A stretch of 64,000 bases of DNA from Paragorgia papillata. Taxonomy: Eukaryota; Cnidaria; Anthozoa; Scleralcyonacea; Coralliidae. The notes below the pieces were generated by a model. That model made no database searches and had not been told where the DNA came from. It saw only the letters and a list, made by a program, of their open reading frames with translations. Positions 21,709 through 33,241 of the stretch are shown piece by piece. Where the stretch lies: assembly GCA_035771165.1 (NCBI GenBank), contig JAWNZC010000254.1:1236001-1300000 (forward strand), given 5' to 3'. The translations under genes were made by a program, and so were the position numbers. Each line of letters begins with the position of its first letter. Position 1 is the first letter of the stretch.

Positions 21709-24655
21709 GATTTGGTATTTGGGCTATAGATTTAGTTAGGGTTCGAATTGGAGAATAGGACAACTACCATTGGATAGAGCTCGACGCGCGCTTTCGAATG
21801 ATATGTTATACACGACCCATATCGGAGTACTTTTAAAATTTTACTATTTTCGGTTGGGGTTAACATAGGGTTAGACTAGAGTTAGGGTTAGATTTTGGTA
21901 TTTGGTGGGCTATAGATTTAGTTAGGGTTCGAATTGGAGAATAGGACAAACTACCATTGGATAGAGCTCGACGCGCGCTTTCGAATGATATGTTACACGA
22001 CCCATATCGGAGTACTTTTAAAATTTTACTATTTTCGGTTGGGGTTAACCTAGGGTTAGAGTTAGGGTTCGAATTGGAGAATAGGACAACTACCATTGGA
22101 TAGAGCTCGACGCGCGCTTTCGAATGATATGTTACACGACCCATATCGGAGTACTTTTAAAATTTTACTATTTTCGGTTGCGGTTAACCTAGGGTTAGAG
22201 TTAGGGTTAGACTAGGGTTAGGGTTAGATTTGGTATTTGGGCTATAGATTTAGTTAGGGTTCGAATTGGAGAATAGGACAACTACCATTGGATAGAGCTC
22301 GACGCGCGCTTTCGAATGATATGTTACACGACCCATATCGGAGTACTTTTAAAATTTTACTATTTTCGGTTGCGGTTAACCTAGGGTTAGAGTTAGGGTT
22401 AGACTAGGGTTAGGGTTAGATTTGGTATTTGGGCTATAGATTTAGTTAGGGTTCGAATTGGAGAATAGGACAACTACCATTGGATAGAGCTCGACGCGCG
22501 CTTTCGAATGATATGTTACACGACCCATATCGGAGTACTTTTAAAATTTTACTATTTTCGGTTGGGGTTAACCTAGGGTTAGAGTTAGGGTTAGGGTTAG
22601 ATTTGGTATTTTCAGCTATAGATTTAGTTAGGGTTCGAATTGGAGAATAGGACAACTACCATTGGATAGAGCTCGACGCGCGCTTTCGAATGATATGTTA
22701 CACGACCCATATCGGAGTACTTTTAAAATTTTACTATTTTCGGTTGCGGTTAACCTAGGGTTAGGGTTAGGGTTAGATTTGGTATTTGGGCTATAGATTT
22801 AGTTAGGGTTCGAATTGGAGAATAGGACAACTACCATTGGATAGAGCTCGACGCGCGCTTTCGAATGATATGTTACACGACCCATATCGGAGTACTTTTA
22901 AAATTTTACTATTTTCGGTTGGGGTTAACCTAGGGTTAGAGTTAGGGTTAGACTAGGGTTAGGGTTAGATTTGGTATTTGGGCTATAGATTTAGTTAGGG
23001 TTCGAATTGGAGAATAGGACAACTACCATTGGATAGAGCTCGACGCGCGCTTTCGAATGATATGTTACACGACCCATATCGGAGTACTTTTAAAATTTTA
23101 CTATTTTCGGTTAGGGTTAACCTAGGGTTAGAGTTAGGGTTAGACTAGGGTTAGGGTTAGATTTGGTATTTGGGCTATAGATTTAGTTAGGGTTCGAATT
23201 GGAGAATAGGACAACTACCATTGGATAGAGCTCGACGCGCGCTTTCGAATGATATGTTACACGACCCATATCGGAGTAGTACTTTTAAAATTTTACTATT
23301 TTCGGTTGCGGTTAACCTAGGGTTAGAGTTAGGGTTAGACTAGGGTTAGGGTTAGATTTGGTATTTGGGCTATAGATTTAGTTAGGGTTCGAATTGGAGA
23401 ATAGGACAACTACCATTGGATAGAGCTCGACGCGCGCTTTCGAATGATATGTTACACGACCCATATCGGAGTACTTTTAAAATTTTACTATTTTCGGTTG
23501 GGGTTAACCTAGGGTTAGGGTTAGGGTTAGATTTGGTATTTGGGCTATAGATTTAGTTAGGGTTCGAATTGGAGAATAGGACAACTACCATTGGATAGAG
23601 CTCGACGCGCGCTTTCGAATGATATGTTACACGACCCATATCGGAGTACTTTTAAAATTTTACTATTTTCGGTTGCGGTTAACCTAGGGTTAGAGTTAGG
23701 GTTAGACTAGGGTTAGGGTTAGATTTGGTATTTGGGCTATAGATTTAGTTAGGGTTCGAATTGGAGAATAGGACAACTACCATTGGATAGAGCTCGACGC
23801 GCGCTTTCGAATGATATGTTACACGACCCATATCGGAGTACTTTTAAAATTTTACTATTTTCGGTTGGGGTTAACCTAGGGTTAGAGTTAGGGTTAGACT
23901 AGGGTTAGGGTTAGATTTGGTATTTGGGCTATAGATTTAGTTAGGGTTCGAATTGGAGAATAGGACAACTACCATTGGATAGAGCTCGACGCGCGCTTTC
24001 GAATGATATGTTACACGACCCATATCGGAGTACTTTTAAAATTTTACTATTTTCGGTTGGGGTTAACATAGGGTTAGACTAGAGTTAGGGTTAGATTGGG
24101 TATTTGGGTGGGCTATAGATTTAGTTAGGGTTCGAATTGGAGAATAGGACAACTACCATTGGATAGAGCTCGACGCGCGCTTTCGAATGATATGTTACAC
24201 GACCCATATCGGAGTACTTTTAAAATTTTACTATTTTCGGTTGGGGTTAACCTAGGGTTAGGGTTAGGGTTAGATTTGGTATTTGGGCTATAGATTTAGT
24301 TAGGGTTCGAATTGGAGAATAGGACAACTACCATTGGATAGAGCTCGACGCGCGCTTTCGAATGATATGTTACACGACCCATATCGGAGTACTTTTAAAA
24401 TTTTACTATTTTCGGTTGGGGTTAACATAGGGTTAGACTAGAGTTAGGGTTAGACTAGGGTTAGGGTTAGATTTGGTATTTGGGCTATAGATTTAGTTAG
24501 GGTTCGAATTGGAGAATAGGACAACTACCATTGGATAGAGCTCGACGCGCGCTTTCGAATGATATGTTACACGACCCATATCGGAGTACTTTTAAAATTT
24601 TACTATTTTCGGTTGCGGTTAACCTAGGGTTAGGGTTAGACTAGGGTTAGGGTTA
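21709..24655 (+). repeat. Rearranged transition zone of the array
   Basis: This 3-kb stretch holds the first TTGGGGTTAAC cores of the window and a concentration of damaged or odd-length units. There is a TA insertion (TGTTATACACG) at about 21808, a unit with GGTATTTGGTGGGC at 21891, a period of only 140 bp after it, GGTATTTTCAGC in the unit at 22600, a GTAGTAC insertion at about 23278, and units of 175, 176, 179, 180, 181, 186 and 197 bp. Three units have CATAGGG in place of CCTAGGG (about 21865, 24067 and 24426), a variant confined to this zone. It separates two array halves with different diagnostic variants. Confidence 0.88.
21928..22067 (+). repeat. Deleted junction between monomers (140-bp period)
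   Basis: The interval between successive TTCGAA sites is 140 bp here instead of 192-193. Sequence passes from the middle of one linker straight into the core of the next at TTAGGGTTCG, removing the usual start GATTTGGTATTTGGGC. The loss of 53 bp is bounded by two copies of AGTTAGGGTT, one in the linker and one in the core, so simple recombination or slippage between those direct repeats explains it. Confidence 0.85.
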
Positions 24656-27478
24656 GATTTGGTATTTGGGCTATAGATTTAGTTAGGGTTCGAATTGGAG
24701 AATAGGACAACTACCATTGGATAGAGCTCGACGCGCGCTTTCGAATGATATGTTACACGACCCATATCGGAGTACTTTTAAAATTTTACTATTTTCGGTT
24801 GCGGTTAACCTAGTGTTAGAGTTAGGGTTAGACTAGGGTTAGGGTTAGATTTGGTATTTGGGCTATAGATTTAGTTAGGGTTCGAATTGGAGAATAGGAC
24901 AACTACCATTCGATAGAGCTCGACGCGCGCTTTCGAATGATATGTTACACGACCCATATCGGGGTACTTTTAAAATTTTACTATTTTCGGTTGCGGTTAA
25001 CCTAGGGTTAGAGTTAGGGTTAGACTAGGGTTAGGGTTAGATTTGGTATTTGGGCTATAGATTTAGTTAGGGTTCGAATTGGAGAATAGGACAACTACCA
25101 TTGGATAGAGCTCGACGCGCGCTTTCGAATGATATGTTACACGACCCATATCGGAGTACTTTTAAAATTTTACTATTTTCGGTTGCGGTTAACCTAGGGT
25201 TAGAGTTAGGGTTAGACTAGGGTTAGGGTTAGATTTGGTATTTGGGCTATAGATTTAGTTAGGGTTCGAATTGGAGAATAGGACAACTACCATTGGATAG
25301 AGCTCGACGCGCGCTTTCGAATGATATGTTACACGACCCATATCGGAGTACTTTTAAAATTTTACTATTTTCGGTTGGGGTTAACCTAGGGTTAGAGTTA
25401 GGGTCAGACTAGGGTTAGGGTTAGATTTGGTATTTGGGCTATAGATTTAGTTAGGGTTCGAATTGGAGAATAGGACAACTACCATTGGATAGAGCTCGAC
25501 GCGCGCTTTCGAATGATATGTTACACGACCCATATCGGAGTACTTTTAAAATTTTACTATTTTCGGTTGGGGTTAACCTAGGGTTAGAGTTAGGGTTAAA
25601 CTAGGGTTAGGGTTAGATTTGGTATTTGGGCTATAGATTTAGTTAGGGTTCGAATTGGAGAATAGGACAACTACCATTGGATAGAGCTCGACGCGCGCTT
25701 TCGAATGATATGTTACACGACCCATATCGGAGTACTTTTAAAATTTTACTATTTTCGGTTGCGGTTAACCTAGGGTTAGAGTTAGGGTTAGACTAGGGTT
25801 AGGGTTAGATTTGGTATTTGGGCTATAGATTTAGTTAGGGTTCGAATTGGAGAATAGGACAACTACCATTGGATAGAGCTCGACGCGCGCTTTCGAATGA
25901 TATGTTACACGACCCATATCGGAGTACTTTTAAAATTTTACTATTTTCGGTTGCGGTTAACCTAGGGTTAGAGTTAGGGTTAGACTAGGGTTAGGGTTAG
26001 ATTTGGTATTTGGGCTATAGATTTAGTTAGGGTTCGAATTGGAGAATAGGACAACTACCATTGGATAGAGCTCGACGCGCGCTTTCGAATGATATGTTAC
26101 ACGACCCATATCGGAGTACTTTTAAAATTTTACTATTTTCGGTTGGGGTTAACCTAGGGTTAGAGTTAGGGTCAGACTAGGGTTAGGGTTAGATTTGGTA
26201 TTTGGGCTATAGATTTAGTTAGGGTTCGAATTGGAGAATAGGACAACTACCATTGGATAGAGCTCGACGCGCGCTTTCGAATGATATGTTACACGACCCA
26301 TATCGGAGTACTTTTAAAATTTTACTATTTTCGGTTGCGGTTAACCTAGGGTTAGAGTTAGGGTTAGACTAGGGTTAGGGTTAGATTTGGTATTTGGGCT
26401 ATAGATTTAGTTAGGGTTCGAATTGGAGAATAGGACAACTACCATTGGATAGAGCTCGACGCGCGCTTTCGAATGATATGTTACACGACCCATATCGGAG
26501 TACTTTTAAAATTTTACTATTTTCGGTTGGGGTTAACCTAGGGTTAGAGTTAGGGTCAGACTAGGGTTAGGGTTAGATTTGGTATTTGGGCTATAGATTT
26601 AGTTAGGGTTCGAATTGGAGAATAGGACAACTACCATTGGATAGAGCTCGACGCGCGCTTTCGAATGATATGTTACACGACCCATATCGGAGTACTTTTA
26701 AAATTTTACTATTTTCGGTTGCGGTTAACTTTGGTATTTGGGCTATAGATTTAGTTAGGGTTCGAATTGGAGAATAGGACAACTACCATTGGATAGAGCT
26801 CGACGCGCGCTTTCGAATGATATGTTACACGACCCATATCGGAGTACTTTTAAAATTTTACTATTTTCGGTTGCGGTTAACCTAGGGTTAGAGTTAGGGT
26901 TAGATTTGGTATTTGGGCTATAGATTTAGTTAGGGTTCGAATTGGAGAATAGGACAACTACCATTGGATAGAGCTCGACGCGCGCTTTCGAATGATATGT
27001 TACACGACCCATATCGGAGTACTTTTAAAATTTTACTATTTTCGGTTGCGGTTAACCTAGGGTTAGAGTTAGGGTTAGACTAGGGTTAGGGTTAGATTTG
27101 GTATTTGGGCTATAGATTTAGTTAGGGTTCGAATTGGAGAATAGGACAACTACCATTGGATAGAGCTCGACGCGCGCTTTCGAATGATATGTTACACGAC
27201 CCATATCGGAGTACTTTTAAAATTTTACTATTTTCGGTTGGGGTTAACCTAGGGTTAGAGTTAGGGTTAGACTAGGGTTAGGGTTAGATTTGGTATTTGG
27301 GCTATAGATTTAGTTAGGGTTCGAATTGGAGAATAGGACAACTACCATTGGATAGAGCTCGACGCGCGCTTTCGAATGATATGTTACACGACCCATATCG
27401 GAGTACTTTTAAAATTTTACTATTTTCGGTTGGGGTTAACCTAGGGTTAGAGTTAGGGTTAGACTAGGGTTAGGGTTA
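24656..27478 (+). repeat. Array segment: start of the right-hand homogeneous block
   Basis: Two core/linker types now dominate: TTGCGG with GGGTTAGAC, and TTGGGG with GGGTCAGAC. They alternate at 25808, 26000, 26192 and 26384. The first ATTCGATAG variant (for ATTGGATAG) appears at about 24910. The last CCTAGTG, at about 24811, and the last GGTTAAACTAGGG, at about 25596, are remnants of the left half. The segment also contains a linker-free unit at 26576 followed by a 175-bp unit at 26728. Confidence 0.88.
26576..26727 (+). repeat. Monomer without telomere-like linker, 152 bp
   Basis: Sequence goes from GCGGTTAAC directly to TTTGGTATTTGGGC of the next copy. The whole linker and the first two bases of the next core are gone, a 40-bp loss. 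It is the only copy I found with no CTAGGG/TTAGGG linker, and its length change is not a sum of whole telomeric words, unlike the other linker variants. Confidence 0.88.
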
Positions 27479-30400
27479 GATTTGGTATTTGGGCTATAGA
27501 TTTAGTTAGGGTTCGAATTGGAGAATAGGACAACTACCATTGGATAGAGCTCGACGCGCGCTTTTCGAATGATATGTTACACGACCCATATCGGAGTACT
27601 TTTAAAATTTTACTATTTTCGGTTGGGGTTAACCTAGGGTTAGAGTTAGGGTCAGACTAGGGTTAGGGTTAGATTTGGTATTTGGGCTATAGATTTAGTT
27701 AGGGTTCGAATTGGAGAATAGGACAACTACCATTGGATAGAGCTCGACGCGCGCTTTCGAATGATATGTTACACGACCCATATCGGAGTACTTTTAAAAT
27801 TTTACTATTTTTCGGTTGCGGTTAACCTAGGGTTAGAGTTAGGGTTAGACTAGGGTTAGGGTTAGATTTGGTATTTGGGCTATAGATTTAGTTAGGGTTC
27901 GAATTGGAGAATAGGACAACTACCATTGGATAGAGCTCGACGCGCGCTTTCGAATGATATGTTACACGACCCATATCGGAGAGTACTTTTAAAATTTTAC
28001 TATTTTCGGTTGGGGTTAACCTAGGGTTAGAGTTAGGGTCAGACTAGGGTTAGGGTTAGATTTGGTATTTGGGCTATAGATTTAGTTAGGGTTCGAATTG
28101 GAGAATAGGACAACTACCATTGGATAGAGCTCGACGCGCGCTTTCGAATGATATGTTACACGACCCATATCGGAGTACTTTTAAAATTTTACTATTTTCG
28201 GTTGCGGTTAACCTAGGGTTAGAGTTAGGGTTAGACTAGGGTTAGGGTTAGATTTGGTATTTGGGCTATAGATTTAGTTAGGGTTCGAATTGGAGAATAG
28301 GACAACTACCATTGGATAGAGCTCGACGCGCGCTTTCGAATGATATGTTACACGACCCATATCGGAGTACTTTTAAAATTTTACTATTTTCGGTTGCGGT
28401 TAACCTAGGGTTAGAGTTAGGGTTAGACTAGGGTTAGGGTTAGATTTGGTATTTGGGCTATAGATTTAGTTAGGGTTCGAATTGGAGAATAGGACAACTA
28501 CCATTGGATAGAGCTCGACGCGCGCTTTCGAATGATATGTTACACGACCCATATCGGAGTACTTTTAAAATTTTACTATTTTCGGTTGCGGTTAACCTAG
28601 GGTTAGAGTTAGGGTTAGACTAGGGTTAGGGTTAGATTTGGTATTTGGGCTATAGATTTAGTTAGGGTTCGAATTGGAGAATAGGACAACTACCATTCGA
28701 TAGAGCTCGACGCGCGCTTTCGAATGATATGTTACACGACCCATATCGGAGTACTTTTAAAATTTTACTATTTTCGGTTGCGGTTAACCTAGGGTTAGAG
28801 TTAGGGTTAGACTAGGGTTAGGGTTAGATTTGGTATTTGGGCTATAGATTTAGTTAGGGTTCGAATTGGAGAATAGGACAACTACCATTGGATAGAGCTC
28901 GACGCGCGCTTTCGAATGATATGTTACACGACCCATATCGGAGTACTTTTAAAATTTTACTATTTTCGGTTGCGGTTAACCTAGGGTTAGAGTTAGGGTT
29001 AGACTAGGGTTAGGGTTAGATTTGGTATTTGGGCTATAGATTTAGTTAGGGTTCGAATTGGAGAATAGGACAACTACCATTGGATAGAGCTCGACGCGCG
29101 CTTTCGAATGATATGTTACACGACCCATATCGGAGTACTTTTAAAATTTTACTATTTTCGGTTGCGGTTAACCTAGGGTTAGAGTTAGGGTTAGACTAGG
29201 GTTAGGGTTAGATTTGGTATTTGGGCTATAGATTTAGTTAGGGTTCGAATTGGAGAATAGGACAACTACCATTGGATAGAGCTCGACGCGCGCTTTCGAA
29301 TGATATGTTACACGACCCATATCGGAGTACTTTTAAAATTTTACTATTTTCGGTTGCGGTTAACCTAGGGTTAGAGTTAGGGTTAGACTAGGGTTAGGGT
29401 TAGATTTGGTATTTGGGCTATAGATTTAGTTAGGGTTCGAATTGGAGAATAGGACAACTACCATTGGATAGAGCTCGACGCGCGCTTTCGAATGATATGT
29501 TACACGACCCATATCGGAGTACTTTTAAAATTTTACTATTTTCGGTTGCGGTTAACCTAGGGTTAGAGTTAGGGTTAGACTAGGGTTAGGGTTAGATTTG
29601 GTATTTGGGCTATAGATTTAGTTAGGGTTCGAATTGGAGAATAGGACAACTACCATTGGATAGAGCTCGACGCGCGCTTTTCGAATGATATGTTACACGA
29701 CCCATATCGGAGTACTTTTAAAATTTTACTATTTTCGGTTGCGGTTAACCTAGGGTTAGAGTTAGGGTTAGACTAGGGTTAGGGTTAGATTTGGTATTTG
29801 GGCTATAGATTTAGTTAGGGTTCGAATTGGAGAATAGGACAACTACCATTCGATAGAGCTCGACGCGCGCTTTCGAATGATATGTTACACGACCCATATC
29901 GGAGTACTTTTAAAATTTTACTATTTTCGGTTGCGGTTAACCTAAGGTTAGAGTTAGGGTTAGACTAGGGTTAGGGTTAGATTTGGTATTTGGGCTATAG
30001 ATTTAGTTAGGGTTCGAATTGGAGAATAGGACAACTACCATTGGATAGAGCTCGACGCGCGCTTTCGAATGATATGTTACACGACCCATATCGGAGTACT
30101 TTTAAAATTTTACTATTTTCGGTTGCGGTTAACCTAGGGTTAGAGTTAGGGTTAGACTAGGGTTAGGGTTAGATTTGGTATTTGGGCTATAGATTTAGTT
30201 AGGGTTCGAATTGGAGAATAGGACAACTACCATTGGATAGAGCTCGACGCGCGCTTTCGAATGATATGTTACACGACCCATATCGGAGTACTTTTAAAAT
30301 TTTACTATTTTCGGTTGCGGTTAACCTAGGGTTAGAGTTAGGGTTAGACTAGGGTTAGGGTTAGATTTGGTATTTGGGCTATAGATTTAGTTAGGGTTCG

Positions 30401-32273
30401 AATTGGAGAATAGGACAACTACCATTGGATAGAGCTCGACGCGCGCTTTCGAATGATATGTTACACGACCCATATCGGAGTACTTTTAAAATTTTACTAT
30501 TTTCGGTTGCGGTTTAACCTAGGGTTAGAGTTAGGGTTAGACTAGGGTTAGGGTTAGATTTGGTATTTGGGCTATAGATTTAGTTAGGGTTCGAATTGGA
30601 GAATAGGACAACTACCATTGGATAGAGCTCGACGCGCGCTTTCGAATGATATGTTACACGACCCATATCGGAGTACTTTTAAAATTTTACTATTTTCGGT
30701 TGCGGTTAACCTAGGGTTAGAGTTAGGGTTAGACTAGGGTTAGGGTTAGATTTGGTATTTGGGCTATAGATTTAGTTAGGGTTCGAATTGGAGAATAGGA
30801 CAACTACCATTGGATAGAGCTCGACGCGCGCTTTCGAATGATATGTTACACGACCCATATCGGAGTACTTTTAAAATTTTACTATTTTCGGTTGGGGTTA
30901 ACCTAGGGTTAGAGTTAGGGTCAGACTAGGGTTAGGGTTAGATTTGGTATTTGGGCTATAGATTTAGTTAGGGTTCGAATTGGAGAATAGGACAACTACC
31001 ATTGGATAGAGCTCGACGCGCGCTTTCGAATGATATGTTACACGACCCATATCGGAGTACTTTTAAAATTTTACTATTTTCGGTTGCGGTTAACCTAGGG
31101 TTAGAGTTAGGGTTAGACTAGGGTTAGGGTTAGATTTGGTATTTGGGCTATAGATTTAGTTAGGGTTCGAATTGGAGAATAGGACAACTACCATTGGATA
31201 GAGCTCGACGCGCGCTTTCGAATGATATGTTACACGACCCATATCGGAGTACTTTTAAAATTTTACTATTTTCGGTTGCGGTTTAACCTAGGGTTAGAGT
31301 TAGGGTTAGACTAGGGTTAGGGTTAGATTTGGTATTTGGGCTATAGATTTAGTTAGGGTTCGAATTGGAGAATAGGACAACTACCATTGGATAGAGCTCG
31401 ACGCGCGCTTTCGAATGATATGTTACACGACCCATATCGGAGTACTTTTAAAATTTTACTATTTTCGGTTGCGGTTAACCTAGGGTTAGAGTTAGGGTTA
31501 GACTAGGGTTAGGGTTAGATTTGGTATTTGGGCTATAGATTTAGTTAGGGTTCGAATTGGAGAATAGGACAACTACCATTGGATAGAGCTCGACGCGCGC
31601 TTTCGAATGATATGTTACACGACCCATATCGGAGTACTACTTTTAAAATTTTACTATTTTCGGTTGCGGTTAACCTAGGGTTAGAGTTAGGGTTAGACTA
31701 GGGTTAGGGTTAGATTTGGTATTTGGGCTATAGATTTAGTTAGGGTTCGAATTGGAGAATAGGACAACTACCATTGGATAGAGCTCGACGCGCGCTTTCG
31801 AATGATATGTTACACGACCCATATCGGAGTACTTTTAAAATTTTACTATTTTCGGTTGGGGTTAACCTAGGGTTAGAGTTAGGGTCAGACTAGGGTTAGG
31901 GTTAGATTTGGTATTTGGGCTATAGATTTAGTTAGGGTTCGAATTGGAGAATAGGACAACTACCATTGGATAGAGCTCGACGCGCGCTTTCGAATGATAT
32001 GTTACACGACCCATATCGGAGTACTTTTAAAATTTTACTATTTTCGGTTGCGGTTAACCTAGGGTTAGAGGTTAGGGTTAGATTTGGTATTTGGGCTATA
32101 GATTTTAGTTAGGGTTCGAATTGGAGAATAGGACAACTACCATTGGATAGAGCTCGACGCGCGCTTTCGAATGATATGTTACACGACCCATATCGGAGTA
32201 CTTTTAAAATTTTACTATTTTCGGTTGCGGTTAACCTAGGGTTAGAGTTAGGGTCAGACTAGGGTTAGGGTTA

Positions 32274-32465
32274 GATTTGGTATTTGGGCTATAGATTTAG
32301 TTAGGGTTCGAATTGGAGAATAGGACAACTACCATTGGATAGAGCTCGACGCGCGCTTTCGATTGATATGTTACACGACCCATATCGGAGTACTTTTAAA
32401 ATTTTACTATTTTCGGTTGGGGTTAACCTAGGGTTAGAGTTAGGGTTAGACTAGGGTTAGGGTTA
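32274..32465 (+). repeat. TTTCGATTGAT subfamily unit (first of five)
   Basis: TTTCGATTGAT replaces TTTCGAATGAT. Other units with this change start near 41712, 46916, 53632 and 55170. In all five the same copy also has TTGGGG with GGGTTAGAC, so the two markers travel together as one haplotype dispersed over 23 kb. Confidence 0.8.
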
Positions 32466-33043
32466 GATTTGGTATTTGGGCTATAGATTTAGTTAGGGTT
32501 CGAATTGGAGAATAGGACAACTACCATTGGATAGAGCTCGACGCGCGCTTTCGAATGATATGTTACACGACCCATATCGGAGTACTTTTAAAAATTTTAC
32601 TATTTTCGGTTGCGGTTAACCTAGGGTTAGAGTTAGGGTTAGACTAGGGTTAGGGTTAGATTTGGTATTTGGGCTATAGATTTAGTTAGGGTTCGAATTG
32701 GAGAATAGGACAACTACCATTGGATAGAGCTCGACGCGCGCTTTCGAATGGATATGTTACACGACCCATATCGGAGTACTTTTAAAATTTTACTATTTTC
32801 GGTTGGGGTTAACCTAGGGTTAGAGTTAGGGTTAGACTAGGGTTAGGGTTAGATTTGGTATTTGGGCTATAGATTTAGTTAGGGTTCGAATTGGAGAATA
32901 GGACAACTACCATTGGATAGAGCTCGACGCGCGCTTTCGAATGATATGTTACACGACCCATATCGGAGTACTTTTAAAATTTTACTATTTTCGGTTGCGG
33001 TTAACCTAGGGTTAGAGTTAGGGTTAGACTAGGGTTAGGGTTA

Positions 33044-33241
33044 GATTTGGTATTTGGGCTATAGATTTAGTTAGGGTTCGAATTGGAGAATAGGACAACT
33101 ACCATTCGATAGAGCTCGACGCGCGCTTTCGAATGATATGTTACACGACCCATATCGGAGTACTTTTAAAATTTTACTATTTTCGGTTGCGGTTAACCTA
33201 GGGTTAGAGTTAGGGTTAGAGTTAGGGTTAGACTAGGGTTA
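33044..33241 (+). repeat. Rearranged 198-bp monomer
   Basis: The linker has TTAGAG TTAGGG duplicated before the TTAGA pentamer and lacks the last TTAGGG, a net gain of one hexamer. The core carries ATTCGATAG. The same linker rearrangement recurs in the unit at 43639, about 10.6 kb away. Confidence 0.85.

Noticed and set aside
21860..22144. 94-codon open frame on the minus strand
   Set aside because: It spans the 53-bp deletion that fuses two monomers. The peptide is two readings of the same repeat, so it is an accident of the rearrangement.
22446..22655. 69-codon open frame on the minus strand
   Set aside because: Same repeat-derived reading, opened by the 181-bp linker variant and the GGTATTTTCAGC change.
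21709..24655. Inversion at the array boundary
   Set aside because: All units on both sides and within the zone read in the same orientation.
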